The translations under genes were made by a program, and so were the position numbers. Shown here one piece after another: positions 17,990 through 26,416 of a stretch of DNA of 64,000 bases. Where the stretch lies: contig NZ_WAGX01000005.1 of assembly GCF_008830185.1 (NCBI RefSeq), positions 1,302,001 to 1,366,000 on the forward strand, given 5' to 3'. Each line of letters begins with the position of its first letter. The first letter of the stretch is position 1. The notes beneath the pieces were generated by a model that saw only the letters and a program-made list of their open reading frames with translations, made no database searches and was not told where the DNA came from. This DNA is from Candidatus Galacturonatibacter soehngenii. Lineage in GTDB: Bacteria > Bacillota > Clostridia > Lachnospirales > Lachnospiraceae.

Positions 17990-18471
17990 GGTGTCACCAG
18001 CATCCTTTCATCTGAAGTATTTTTAGGAAGCATAACTGTTCCATGATCTTTGTATTTTTTAAGAACAAAATGAGTAGCGGTACTAAGTACGGCATCAAGA
18101 GTCGATAACTTCTCTGTGACAAACATAGATACATCTCTCAAATTCTTTTCTTCTAGGGTTACAAGAAGGTCGTACCCACCTGAAATCAAATAAACCGCAC
18201 GTACTTCTGGATAATTATAGATTCTTTCCGCAATCTTATCAAAACCTTGCCCACGTTGAGGTGTTACTTTTACTTCAATCAAGGCAGTTACTTTTTCAGT
18301 TGAGGTTTTGTCCCAATTAATCAATGTATGGTAGCCACATATTACTCTCTCTTTTTCCATTTGTGCTACTTCATTGGCAATTACAGCTTCATCGACTCCT
18401 AATATAATCGATAATTCTTGTAGATCAATCTTACTGTTTTTCTCAATAAAAGTTAAAATTGTCTCTCTCAT
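17986..18471 (-). CDS. Lrp/AsnC-family transcriptional regulator
   Basis: 161 residues. Winged helix-turn-helix at the N-terminus (IDLQELSIILGVDEAVIANEV) followed by an AsnC/RAM ligand-binding domain (TALIEVKVTPQRGQGFDKIA through FVTEKLSTLDAVLSTATHFV), the usual two-domain plan. Lrp-family proteins bind amino acids and act as dimers or octamers on DNA. A GTG at 18495 is possible, but the ATG at 18471 has TGGAGA seven bases ahead. The stop codon of the PurM-like gene lies 17 bases upstream of this ATG, and the aminotransferase overlaps its end: a three-gene operon. The HTH recognition helix is not a strong match by eye. Confidence 0.88.
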   Translation of the reverse strand: MRETILTFIEKNSKIDLQELSIILGVDEAVIANEVAQMEKERVICGYHTLINWDKTSTEKVTALIEVKVTPQRGQGFDKIAERIYNYPEVRAVYLISGGYDLLVTLEEKNLRDVSMFVTEKLSTLDAVLSTATHFVLKKYKDHGTVMLPKNTSDERMLVTP

Positions 18472-18487
18472 CTTTGATTCTCCAATC

Positions 18488-19477
18488 TTACTCACATTTT
18501 ATATTATATAGTTCATCACCTTTTGGAGGCTCCAGAAATCGCTTTTCTTCTTCATTTAAAATGACTCTGTCTTTACTCTTTGTGGCTTTACCAACAACAG
18601 CGGCACTAATTCCTGCCTTTTCTAAATTTCGAACCAAATCATATCCATTGTCAATCGCCATTAGCATACTTCCACTTGAAATAAGACCATATGGATTGAT
18701 ATGAAAAAATTCGCAAACTTCGATTGTTTCCTGCCTAATCGGTATCTTTTTTAAATCAATTTCTAGTCCGACGCCAGATGCTTCTGCCATTTCCCAAAGA
18801 GCACCGTAAATTCCGCCCTCCGTCACGTCATGCATTGCACTAACGCCAGACTTAACGGCTTGGCCGGCCTCCTTTACTACTGATATATATTGATCGAAAC
18901 CTTTTGCTGTTTCTACAAGAGTTCTTGGATACTTCTTAATAAGAGCAGTTTCATGCTCCTTTGCGAGAATCGATGTACCTTCCAAGCCTATCCATTTGGA
19001 TACAACAATATCCTGACCAGGTTTTGCCCCGCCCGTTGATATCATTTTTCCATCCTTTACTTTTCCGACACCTGTTACACTGATAATTGGTTGATTCACT
19101 GCTTTTGTGATCTCTGTATGTCCACCCACTACCTGGATATGTAGTTTTTTGCAAGTTTCTTCCACCTGTTGCATCATTTCTTTTAAATCAGATTCAAACA
19201 CATCCTCTGGTAACAAAACAGTTAACATAATCCCTACAGGTTCTGCACCCGCTGAAGCTAAATCATTTGCAGTAACATGCACAGATAAGGAACCAATATC
19301 CTTAACGGTACCGGTAATTGGATCTGTTGAGATAACAAAGGTTTCATCTGCTGCAAGCTTGATTGCAGCACAATCTTCTCCAACCCCCGCACCTAATACA
19401 ACTTCTTCTCTTTTTGTCCTTATCTGTTTAAATATGGAACGTTTTAAAACACTTTCCGATACTTTCCCTATTTTCAT
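18488..19477 (-). CDS. AIR synthase (PurM)-related / HypE-like ATP-binding protein
   Basis: 329 residues, PurM superfamily as in ThiL, SelD, HypE and PurM. Seen: the N-terminal ATP/Mg region VGEDCAAIKLAADE and ISTDPITGTVKDIG, the dimer-core segment HVTANDLASAGAEP with conserved Asn-Asp, VVGGHTEITKAVNQPIIS, and the C-terminal HDVTEGGIYGALWEMAEASG glycine-rich motif. Closest in outline to HypE-like proteins, but no hydrogenase maturation genes are nearby and it ends in KCE rather than a clear HypE C-terminal Cys motif, so it is probably one of the uncharacterised AIR-synthase-related proteins. ATG 19477 is preceded by TTTGGAG. First gene of an operon with the Lrp-type regulator and the aminotransferase. 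Confidence 0.82.
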   Translation of the reverse strand: MKIGKVSESVLKRSIFKQIRTKREEVVLGAGVGEDCAAIKLAADETFVISTDPITGTVKDIGSLSVHVTANDLASAGAEPVGIMLTVLLPEDVFESDLKEMMQQVEETCKKLHIQVVGGHTEITKAVNQPIISVTGVGKVKDGKMISTGGAKPGQDIVVSKWIGLEGTSILAKEHETALIKKYPRTLVETAKGFDQYISVVKEAGQAVKSGVSAMHDVTEGGIYGALWEMAEASGVGLEIDLKKIPIRQETIEVCEFFHINPYGLISSGSMLMAIDNGYDLVRNLEKAGISAAVVGKATKSKDRVILNEEEKRFLEPPKGDELYNIKCE

Positions 19478-19556
19478 GCTCTGCACTCCAAACTTTACGT
19501 CATTTGATGTATATAAATTGCTGTCTATTCTATCTTTACGTTTTTAAAAACTCCTA

Positions 19557-21077
19557 TTATTCTACTGCTGCTTCTTGTGCCGCTAATGCTTCTGCCTGTG
19601 CTTGTAATGCTGCTGCCTGATTTACAACACCTGCTAAACTATCAATGGTAGCTGTAACAGTAGCCACATCGTTAGTAGCAACAGCTGCCGCTAAGGTAGC
19701 AACGCTTACTTCATCGCCCCATGCAGTTCCAACCGATACATATGCTGGCTCAGCTTTGTAAGAGCTGTAATTTACTTCTGTTACTTGTGTTTCTTTTCCA
19801 TCCACATATACATGCTTATATAATTTAGCTGTATATCCTGTATGTGGAGATTGTGTCTGCTTTTGCTGTCCGAATAACAAGGAGTTATCAATTACATATT
19901 TAACACCAGTTGGTTCTGTTGTTGTTAAGGTGACACTCTTATACTCAACTTTACGATTGGCTGGTCTTGTTTCATGTCCATAGATACTAAAGGTAATTTT
20001 CTTACCACTTGTGATTCCTTCAATATAAATTGGCGCATCCGTTGTATTCACGAATTGAAAATCTTTTCCTGCTGATTCTGCAATGGCTGCATCAGCGGAT
20101 GGATCAACATAACTTACAATCATAGAGTGATTATGTCTTTCTGTCACTTCTAATTCTGCTCTTAATACAGCATTGTATAACGTGGTAGAAACCTGACATA
20201 TTCCTCCCCCAAGACTATCTACAACTTGGCCTTGAAGATAGGAGCCTGCTAAATAATACCCATTTTCAACCGAAAAAGGCGAAATGGCTTTATACGTAGA
20301 AAAAGTTTCACCAGGTAGTAATACCGTTCCATTTACAAGTCTTGCTCCATTATCAATATTAGCAGATCTTGCAAAGCCAGAGCTTGAGTAGCTCGTGGTA
20401 AAGGTTGCTAACACATCATTTACTTTATCAAAATCATCCTTGGTTGCTTTTGGCTGTACCAATTCAACTGCTAATTCGATACTGGTGTCTGCTTTATCCC
20501 ATTCTTTTAAGCTGTCTTCGACTAATTTAACAGATGCTAAAACATCAACTCCGACTCCTGTTTGACCATCTGTCACAACAAATTTACCGTTTTCTCTTTT
20601 AATGGATGCATCAATTGGCTCTACGTTAAATACAAGACATTTTTCATTAATCACAGCTTCAATTTTATTTTGGTCAAAGCTGATTTCAATTGGATAATTT
20701 TTATTTTCGCGCTCTAAATCCTTTAACGCTTTATATCTTTGAATGATGTTTCCTGTTTTACCAAGATTAGCTGCATCCTCAACAACATCTTTATTCTTCC
20801 ATTCCATTCCAAGATCAGAAGCACTTACAACCACTTCATTAGAATCAATTACAAATGTTATCGTTTTGTCTCCAAGGTCAGCTAGATACGATTCAATTAC
20901 TTCGGTCGCTTCTTCTTGACTCATACCCGAAACATCTATCTCATCAATATAAATACCATTGCTAATTGTATTACTTTTTTCCTTTGAATCTGCCTGTACT
21001 TGTATCTTAAAACCAAGTACCACTGTTAATACGACAAGCATACAAACAAAAGATACTAAAATTTTCCTACATTTCAT
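19557..21077 (-). CDS. Exported VanW-family protein with peptidoglycan-binding-4 domain
   Basis: 506 residues. Signal peptide or N-terminal membrane anchor (about 5-27, before QVQADSK). Residues about 40-220 resemble the YoaR-type putative peptidoglycan-binding domain (NGIYIDEIDVSGMSQEEAT, repeated-like later). About 225-390 is the VanW domain, with LLPGETFS, GGGICQVSTTLYNAVLRA and RHNHSMIVSYV. The C-terminal 50 residues are Ala-rich (VATLAAAVATNDVAT to AQEAAVE), low-complexity, possibly helical. VanW is named from vancomycin clusters but its function is unknown; no other van genes are here, so a general cell-wall role is more likely than resistance. Ends about 80 bases from the PurM-like gene; may be transcribed alone. 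Confidence 0.88.
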   Translation of the reverse strand: MKCRKILVSFVCMLVVLTVVLGFKIQVQADSKEKSNTISNGIYIDEIDVSGMSQEEATEVIESYLADLGDKTITFVIDSNEVVVSASDLGMEWKNKDVVEDAANLGKTGNIIQRYKALKDLERENKNYPIEISFDQNKIEAVINEKCLVFNVEPIDASIKRENGKFVVTDGQTGVGVDVLASVKLVEDSLKEWDKADTSIELAVELVQPKATKDDFDKVNDVLATFTTSYSSSGFARSANIDNGARLVNGTVLLPGETFSTYKAISPFSVENGYYLAGSYLQGQVVDSLGGGICQVSTTLYNAVLRAELEVTERHNHSMIVSYVDPSADAAIAESAGKDFQFVNTTDAPIYIEGITSGKKITFSIYGHETRPANRKVEYKSVTLTTTEPTGVKYVIDNSLLFGQQKQTQSPHTGYTAKLYKHVYVDGKETQVTEVNYSSYKAEPAYVSVGTAWGDEVSVATLAAAVATNDVATVTATIDSLAGVVNQAAALQAQAEALAAQEAAVE

Positions 21078-21120
21078 TTTTGATACCTCATTTACTAATC
21101 ATTCATTTTATCACAATTTT

Positions 21121-21138
21121 TGCCATTTGCATATGGCA
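21121..21138. promoter_or_regulatory. Palindrome upstream of the VanW gene
   Basis: TGCCAT (21121-21126) and ATGGCA (21133-21138), 6-base spacer, 44 bases upstream of the VanW start. Possible operator. A plus-strand TTGACA-18-TATATT pair lies at 21177-21206 and could drive the rightward gene at 21422. Confidence 0.3.
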
Positions 21139-21260
21139 TAGTAATAAAAAATTACAGTTTCCTATACTAAACTTCGTTGACATTTGCCTATCATTTCCTG
21201 TATATTATTAAACATAATACAAATTATTTTTACTATAGACATGCAGCAACATACTGGATA

Positions 21261-21365
21261 CTAAATTGCAGGTAATATAACTGCTAATAACATGGAAATA
21301 ACTAATATAATAATTATTATGCTTGAAATTGTTTTCTTTGTTTTTGAGCTATTGAAATTAATCAT
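21261..21365 (-). CDS. Small single-span membrane peptide, 34 residues
   Basis: A short reading frame found by eye: ATG at 21365, TAG at 21261-21263, preceded by a textbook AAGGAGG with a six-base spacer. The peptide begins MINFNSSKTKKTISS, then a strongly hydrophobic Ile/Leu/Val run of about 19 residues (IIIIILVISMLLAVILPAI) and stops. A basic N-terminus then one membrane helix suggests N-in topology. Small Firmicute peptides of this shape include Prli42-like (DUF4044) and toxin-like peptides, but no motif fixes identity. It lies between the leftward VanW gene and the divergent gene at 21422. The ribosome site is the main argument that it is real. Confidence 0.6.
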   Translation of the reverse strand: MINFNSSKTKKTISSIIIIILVISMLLAVILPAI

Positions 21366-21421
21366 AATTTCCTCCTTCTACTGTTGCACTTTATTTGATA
21401 CCTGAAAGGTGGTATACTCAT

Positions 21422-22024
21422 ATGCCTATGTTTCTAATTAGCATTATCCTATTAACAGCATGGTTTTCCTTTGCCAGAAAAAGAGCTTCCTCTTTACAGG
21501 CTGAAAAATCAGAGACGTTTTGGGAAAATGAATCTAAAGCCAATAATACCAGAAAAACTTCTCTAGAATGTTTAGATTATATTACAATTCCATTAAATTT
21601 AAGGTCTATTTCCAATGATTGTAAGGATTCTTTTGTTGTGGAATATTGCAATAAACTTAATATGTTATCTGAAAAGAAAATTGTTAATTTAACAGGTATT
21701 AGCAATACAGATTTAAAATCAAACTATGGAACGGCTAACTTGTCAATTCTTACGCAATACGACCAAAACTTTACCGATTTGGCACAAACCTTAAATAACT
21801 TAGGAAAGCGTCTTTATGAATTGGATGAAAGAAGTCTTTCCATTAACGTACTTGAATTTGCTGTTTCCTGTAAAAGTGATATTAGCCACACATACAAATT
21901 ACTATCTAAATTATACATAGATACCAATCAACCTGAAAAAATAGAAGATTTAAAACAGACAGCAAGTTCACTCAACTCTCTTATGAAACAATCAATTCTT
22001 CGTTATTTGGAATCCGTTAAATAA
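21422..22024 (+). CDS. Membrane-anchored hypothetical protein with helical repeat-like C-terminus
   Basis: 200 residues, no recognised family. One hydrophobic N-terminal segment (about residues 3-20) should anchor it, with a soluble part outside or inside. Residues 120-195 look like alpha-helical TPR-type repeats (LAQTLNNLGKRLYELDERSL, then SCKSDISHTYKLLSKLYIDT). A TTG at 21395 opens the frame, but ATG 21422 has AAAGGTGG about nine bases before it. Divergent from the small membrane peptide 57 bases away. Its last eight bases overlap the end of the convergent exonuclease gene. Confidence 0.72.
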   Translation: MPMFLISIILLTAWFSFARKRASSLQAEKSETFWENESKANNTRKTSLECLDYITIPLNLRSISNDCKDSFVVEYCNKLNMLSEKKIVNLTGISNTDLKSNYGTANLSILTQYDQNFTDLAQTLNNLGKRLYELDERSLSINVLEFAVSCKSDISHTYKLLSKLYIDTNQPEKIEDLKQTASSLNSLMKQSILRYLESVK

Positions 22025-22727
22025 TTTTTCCGTACTGCAAAATGATACCATCTATCATTCGTGAAGCCTCATTTTTAGTAAGACTTTCAACTTGTACAGT
22101 TAAGCTTATTTTATGATATTTCGCTAAATCAATCAAGTAAATTTTTTGCCTTGGAGTGATAGGGCTTTCCCTCTTCACCTCATAATGGAGCTTAAAGGGC
22201 TTAAACAGCTCTTCATTTCCAACAAAAAAACGTTCACCTAAAACTTGATATAACTGACTAGCAGCAAGTGCATCATAATAAGCACGATGCTTTTCTTTTT
22301 GTATAATTTGGTAATATTCACACAAATACTCCAAGGAACGTTTCTCTAATTCAGGAAGAAACCTTCTTGCTAATTTTAATGTATCAATGGCTTCTTTTTC
22401 AAAAGTCATTTTTAGATTGGTAGCCGCTTTTTTTACAAAACTATAATCAAAGATGATATTATGACCAAGTAAAACCTCGTCTCCACAAAAATCAAGAAGT
22501 TCTACCATGACCTTTTCTATCTCTTCACCCTCCTCCATCATCTCTTGTGTAATTCCCGTAAGATTTACAATCTGACTTGATAGATAGGTTTTTGCATTGA
22601 CTATTTTATCATAGGTGTCAATGATTTTACCCTCTTTGATTTTAACAGCTCCTACTTCTAATATTCTTGCATACTTAGGATTTAATCCTGTCGTTTCTAA
22701 GTCTAATGCAATATATGAATTTAACAT
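22017..22727 (-). CDS. DnaQ-like 3'-5' exonuclease
   Basis: 236 residues, DEDDh exonuclease of the DNA polymerase III epsilon/PolC-exonuclease family. Seen: motif I LDLETTG (about 9-15), motif II HNIIFDYSFV (about 92-101), motif III HRAYYDALAA (about 153-162), all acidic residues intact, then a C-terminal extension of about 60 residues ending in a small Lys/Arg-containing domain (ITPRQKIYLIDLAKYH) that may bind DNA. A longer frame opens upstream inside nth; ATG 22727 is chosen because it directly follows the nth stop with GAGGAA before it. Operon with nth and the radical-SAM gene, suggesting DNA repair or turnover. Confidence 0.88.
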   Translation of the reverse strand: MLNSYIALDLETTGLNPKYARILEVGAVKIKEGKIIDTYDKIVNAKTYLSSQIVNLTGITQEMMEEGEEIEKVMVELLDFCGDEVLLGHNIIFDYSFVKKAATNLKMTFEKEAIDTLKLARRFLPELEKRSLEYLCEYYQIIQKEKHRAYYDALAASQLYQVLGERFFVGNEELFKPFKLHYEVKRESPITPRQKIYLIDLAKYHKISLTVQVESLTKNEASRMIDGIILQYGKII

Positions 22728-22731
22728 CTCT

Positions 22732-23391
22732 TTATTCCTCTTTTTTGCGTAACTTCTTGCTTCCCATTTTTTTATATTCCGTACAATAACTTTGCAAAAA
22801 ACATGCCTCGCACCTTGGACTTCTTGCAAAACATATTTCTCTTCCAAATGTAATAATCTGAATGTTGTATAAAATCCAATGATCTTTTGGTAACACCTTC
22901 ATTAACTCAAACTCAATTTTTTCTGGATCGTCTTCCTTTGTAAAACCCAAACGTTTTGATATTCTTTTTACATGCGTGTCAACTACAATACTTGGCTCGT
23001 GATAGATATTTCCTCGAATCACATTAGCTGTTTTTCTACCAACTCCTGCAAGAGAAGTCAATTCTTCTATGCTTCTTGGTACTTCACCGTGAAACTCAAG
23101 CAATAACTTTTGGCAGCATAATATAATATTTTTTGCTTTATTGTGATAGAATCCAGTCGGTTTAATGTCTTGTTCTAACTCTTTTATATCGGCATCAGCA
23201 AATGCTTTTATGCTATCATACTTTTGAAATAAATCTTTCGTTACAATGTTTACTCTGGCATCTGTACACTGTGCACTTAATATTGTGGCAATCAAAAGCT
23301 GCCAAGGTTTTTCATGATTTAAGTAGCACTTGTACTCTGTTGTATATTTCTCATCTAAAAGGTCGAGAATTTCTCTTGTTCTTTTCTTCAT
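22732..23391 (-). CDS. nth: Endonuclease III (DNA glycosylase/AP lyase)
   Basis: Removes oxidised pyrimidines and cleaves the abasic site in base-excision repair. 219 residues, normal. Seen: the helix-hairpin-helix LTSLAGVGRKTANVI with catalytic Lys (about 121), catalytic Asp in VVDTHVKRISKRLGF (about 139), and a C-terminal iron-sulfur loop with the classic spacing C-x6-C-x2-C-x5-C (CFARSPRCEACFLQSYC). A Lys-rich tail follows. It overlaps the upstream radical-SAM gene by four bases (ATGA) and is followed by an exonuclease. Confidence 0.96.
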   Translation of the reverse strand: MKKRTREILDLLDEKYTTEYKCYLNHEKPWQLLIATILSAQCTDARVNIVTKDLFQKYDSIKAFADADIKELEQDIKPTGFYHNKAKNIILCCQKLLLEFHGEVPRSIEELTSLAGVGRKTANVIRGNIYHEPSIVVDTHVKRISKRLGFTKEDDPEKIEFELMKVLPKDHWILYNIQIITFGREICFARSPRCEACFLQSYCTEYKKMGSKKLRKKEE

Positions 23392-25130
23392 TCTATTTCA
23401 CCTACTATCTGTGTAAATGCTTCAAAGGTAAGCGGGTTTCTATTGTTATAATCAAATACTACCATAATTTTATGGTCCGTATCAGTACTTAATTTTATGG
23501 TTCTAGAGGAAAATACCTCCAGATGTGTCATTTTTCTTAGCTGTTTGGCATTAAAATTATCATAACCTACTAAGTATCGTCTTTCTTCCTCTTCTCTTCG
23601 ATAGAAATCTTTGATTTCTTCTTTATAAATAGATAAATCCGTTGCCCATTCTGGTCTGGACTTTAGATTTTCTCTTAAATACAAATCAAACAGTAAAAGT
23701 TCTTTGTATAAGTCTTCATTTTTCTCATCGTATCTTTTTGCAAATGCAAGCAATATATGATATCTGGCGATTCTAGATGGACTTTGCACTATATAGCCCA
23801 TTTCTTCATAAAAATCGCCAAGTGCATGATACAAATCAAATGCAGTTTCAAATACTTTTTCTAATACCGCAAGCGTCTTCGTAAACTGATTGCTGTTATA
23901 ATAAAGCTCCACCATTTCCTCTACCCTTTTGATTCGTAAAAGTTCATCATGCGTAAGCCACTTGGTGTAAAGCACTTCATAAACAGGATTTGACCGATAT
24001 ACAATACCATACTCTTTTGCATAGGCATGCATTTTTGACCCTTTTAACACCTTTAAAAATCCAAGCTGGAGTTGTTCTGGTCTAAGCGCATATACATCAT
24101 TAAAAGACTTTCGAAAACTTTCATACCCTTCATATGGCAAACCAGCAATTAAATCAAGATGCTGATGAATATTATGAAAGCTATTGATTTGTTCAACCAC
24201 TTTCTTAAGATCAATAAAATCCATTGTTCGCTCAATCTCTTTTATTGTTTTCTCGTTCGTAGATTGAACTCCAATTTCTAGCTGAATGAGACCTGGTCGC
24301 ATTCTCGACATAATTTCCATGTCTTCTTCGTTTAATAAATCAGCACTGATTTCAAAATGAAAGTTCGTGATTTTATTGTCTTGTTCGATTAAATACTCCC
24401 ATATGGCTCTGGAATGCTTTGGATTACAATTAAACGTTCTGTCTACAAATTTTACCTGTGGGACATTATGATCAATAAAAAACTTAAGCTCCTTCTTTAC
24501 CAATTCAATATCTCGAAATCTTACTTTCTTATCAATGGAAGAAAGGCAATAACTGCAAGAAAACGGACAGCCTCTGCTTGTCTCATAATATATAATTTTA
24601 TTTTCAAACTGTTTTAGGTCAGAATAACAAAACGGTATTTCATCAAGACTCATTAAGTCTCTTGGGGAATTTGCTATAATTTCATTTGCATCATTTCGAA
24701 ATACAAGCCCTCTAATCTTACCTAACTCAATACTTGAATCGATATAATGACAAGCAAGTTCTAAAAAGGTCTTCTCACCCTCTCCATACATAATACCTTT
24801 TAATTGCCCCATATCCTTTAAAAGCAAAGTGGTATCGTAGGATACTTCTGGCCCGCCAAGCCATATTGCAAGGCTTGGTAATAATTGAGATAAATCAGCC
24901 GTAATCTCTTTTACATACTGAAAATTCCATATATAACAAGAAAATGCCACGACATCTGGCTTCTTCTTATAGATTTCTTCTAAGATATAATCTTGCTGGT
25001 GATTAATAGTAAATTCTACTACTTCTATTTCTTTTCCATATTGTTTTGCGTAAGCTTGCAAGTCGTATACTGCAAGATTCGTGTGGATATATTTTGCATT
25101 GATTGCTACAAGTAATATTTTCATATTCAT
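23388..25130 (-). CDS. B12-binding-domain radical SAM protein, DUF4080 type
   Basis: 580 residues. Seen: an N-terminal cobalamin-binding-like Rossmann domain (LLVAINAKYIHTNLAVYDL to LAIWLGGPEVSYD), a radical SAM core with CPFSCSYC (the CxxxCxxC cluster ligands, about residues 193-200), QLEIGVQSTNEKT and DLIAGLPYEG, and a C-terminal DUF4080 part (about 400-570). The N-terminal domain lacks the canonical DxHxxG B12 motif as far as seen, so cobalamin use is uncertain. Function unknown; co-occurrence with nth in Clostridia suggests plain operon neighbours or nucleic-acid modification. Two in-frame ATGs (25130 and 25124), neither with an ideal ribosome site. Confidence 0.85.
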   Translation of the reverse strand: MNMKILLVAINAKYIHTNLAVYDLQAYAKQYGKEIEVVEFTINHQQDYILEEIYKKKPDVVAFSCYIWNFQYVKEITADLSQLLPSLAIWLGGPEVSYDTTLLLKDMGQLKGIMYGEGEKTFLELACHYIDSSIELGKIRGLVFRNDANEIIANSPRDLMSLDEIPFCYSDLKQFENKIIYYETSRGCPFSCSYCLSSIDKKVRFRDIELVKKELKFFIDHNVPQVKFVDRTFNCNPKHSRAIWEYLIEQDNKITNFHFEISADLLNEEDMEIMSRMRPGLIQLEIGVQSTNEKTIKEIERTMDFIDLKKVVEQINSFHNIHQHLDLIAGLPYEGYESFRKSFNDVYALRPEQLQLGFLKVLKGSKMHAYAKEYGIVYRSNPVYEVLYTKWLTHDELLRIKRVEEMVELYYNSNQFTKTLAVLEKVFETAFDLYHALGDFYEEMGYIVQSPSRIARYHILLAFAKRYDEKNEDLYKELLLFDLYLRENLKSRPEWATDLSIYKEEIKDFYRREEEERRYLVGYDNFNAKQLRKMTHLEVFSSRTIKLSTDTDHKIMVVFDYNNRNPLTFEAFTQIVGEIE

Positions 25131-25248
25131 TCCATTTCTATTTCATTTTTCTATTCTTCTATCAAAACATACATTCTATCTTGATTATATTGGAATTCAG
25201 GGAAAATTACAATGTGTATTTGCTTATGCTCGCTTATGTAGGAATCAA

Positions 25249-25277
25249 TTGACTTATTTTTCTGATAAAGATATAAT
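25249..25277 (+). promoter_or_regulatory. Promoter of the ArsR-type regulator gene
   Basis: TTGACT (25249-25254), 17 bases, perfect TATAAT (25272-25277). Start site about 25284, leader about 114 bases. Confidence 0.8.
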
Positions 25278-25309
25278 AAACTAAACATTTCTATAAGGAA
25301 GAATTATTT

Positions 25310-25322
25310 CTTTTCCGAAAAG
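25310..25322 (+). promoter_or_regulatory. Dyad CTTTTC-C-GAAAAG in the leader: operator candidate
   Basis: Perfect 6-base arms around one base, placed about 26 bases after the predicted start site of the ArsR-type gene. The position fits a roadblock operator for autoregulation. Confidence 0.45.
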
Positions 25323-25397
25323 GTTCTTTGTTTTATTTTGTGGCAGGAAAGCATACAAATATGAATCATACTAATGACTTCACGAATGGAGGAATTT

Positions 25398-26315
25398 ATG
25401 TTACACATCAAATCACTAGATGAGGGCTTAAATGTATTTAAGGCTCTAGGCTCCGATATCCGTATAGAGATTATAAAGCTATTACTGGAAAATAAAAATA
25501 TGAATATGAATGAATTGGCATCTAAGTTAAATATAACGAATGGCGCTCTTACTAGTCACATAAAAAAACTGGAGGACTGCGGTATTGTAATCATATCGAG
25601 TGAATCGACTGGACACGGAAATCAAAAAATCTGTACCGTACATTTGGATAAAATTTTAATTGAATTAGACTCTAACGAGGAGTCAGAAAACATTTATGAG
25701 ACAAACATAAGTGTAGGACATTATTCCGACTATGAAATATATCCAACTTGTGGCTTAGCCTCTTCTACTAATTTAATTGGTCAGGTTGATGATCCTCGTT
25801 ATTTTGCTCATCCAAGTCGTTTTGATGCAAACATCTTATGGCTGACTCATGGTTACGTGGAATATGTGATACCAAATCTCATACCTGCTTCACAAAAAAT
25901 TGATCAGATTACAATTTCGGTGGAATTAAGTTCGGAAGCACCTGGCAGTAATGATAATTGGCCAAGTGATATTTACTTCCATATCAATGATACTTGCATA
26001 GGTACTTGGACCAGCCCAGGTGACTTTGGTGATCGCAAGGGACTTTTTAACCCGGATTGGTGGTATCCAAGCTGGAATCAATACGGTTTATTAAAGCTTT
26101 TGGTTGTGAATAACGAAGGAACTTTTATTGATGGATTAAAAATCTCTGATGTGTCTATCAAAGATTTTCAACTTGATTATAAGAGTACCCTTCGACTTAA
26201 GTTTGAAGTTCCTAATACCTCTAAACATGTTGGAGGACTTACCATATTCGGCAAGAATTTTGGTAATTACAATCAAGACATTAATGTACGTATTCATTAT
26301 AGTCCTATTGCATGA
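25398..26315 (+). CDS. ArsR-like winged-helix regulator with large C-terminal domain
   Basis: 305 residues. The N-terminal 85 residues form an ArsR/HTH_20-type DNA-binding domain: FKALGSDIRIEIIKLLLE, NMNELASKLNITNGALTSHI (recognition helix) and KKLEDCGIVII. Residues 105-305 are beta-rich with Trp and Gly clusters (SSTNLIGQVDDPRYFAHPSR, GDFGDRKGLFNPDWWYPSWN, FEVPNTSKHVGGLTIFGKNFG) and look like a jelly-roll or carbohydrate-binding-like fold rather than a metal site; the classic ArsR metal Cys are absent. Ligand sensing by this domain, perhaps a sugar, is inference. ATG 25398 follows TGGAGG; an upstream ATG at 25374 is less likely. Own promoter and terminator, so monocistronic. Confidence 0.85.
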   Translation: MLHIKSLDEGLNVFKALGSDIRIEIIKLLLENKNMNMNELASKLNITNGALTSHIKKLEDCGIVIISSESTGHGNQKICTVHLDKILIELDSNEESENIYETNISVGHYSDYEIYPTCGLASSTNLIGQVDDPRYFAHPSRFDANILWLTHGYVEYVIPNLIPASQKIDQITISVELSSEAPGSNDNWPSDIYFHINDTCIGTWTSPGDFGDRKGLFNPDWWYPSWNQYGLLKLLVVNNEGTFIDGLKISDVSIKDFQLDYKSTLRLKFEVPNTSKHVGGLTIFGKNFGNYNQDINVRIHYSPIA

Positions 26316-26324
26316 TAGATATAA

Positions 26325-26362
26325 AAACTCTCCATTTTTCTTATTAAATGGGGAGTTTTTTT
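26325..26362 (+). terminator. Terminator after the ArsR-type gene
   Basis: ACTC-TCCATTT (26327-26337) pairing with AAATGG-GGAGT (26346-26356), then seven T. Confidence 0.85.
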
Positions 26363-26416
26363 ATATCGTAAGATTTTTTAGTCACTTTATTGTGATTCCT
26401 GCATATATTAGACTAA

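Noticed and set aside
18488-19477. Hydrogenase maturation protein HypE or thiamine-phosphate kinase ThiL
   Set aside because: PurM-family motifs fit, but there are no hydrogenase or thiamine genes nearby and no clear C-terminal HypE cysteine motif, so only the superfamily is called.
19557-21077. Vancomycin-resistance gene cluster
   Set aside because: Only a VanW-family domain is present, with no D-Ala ligase, VanH/VanX or VanRS genes.
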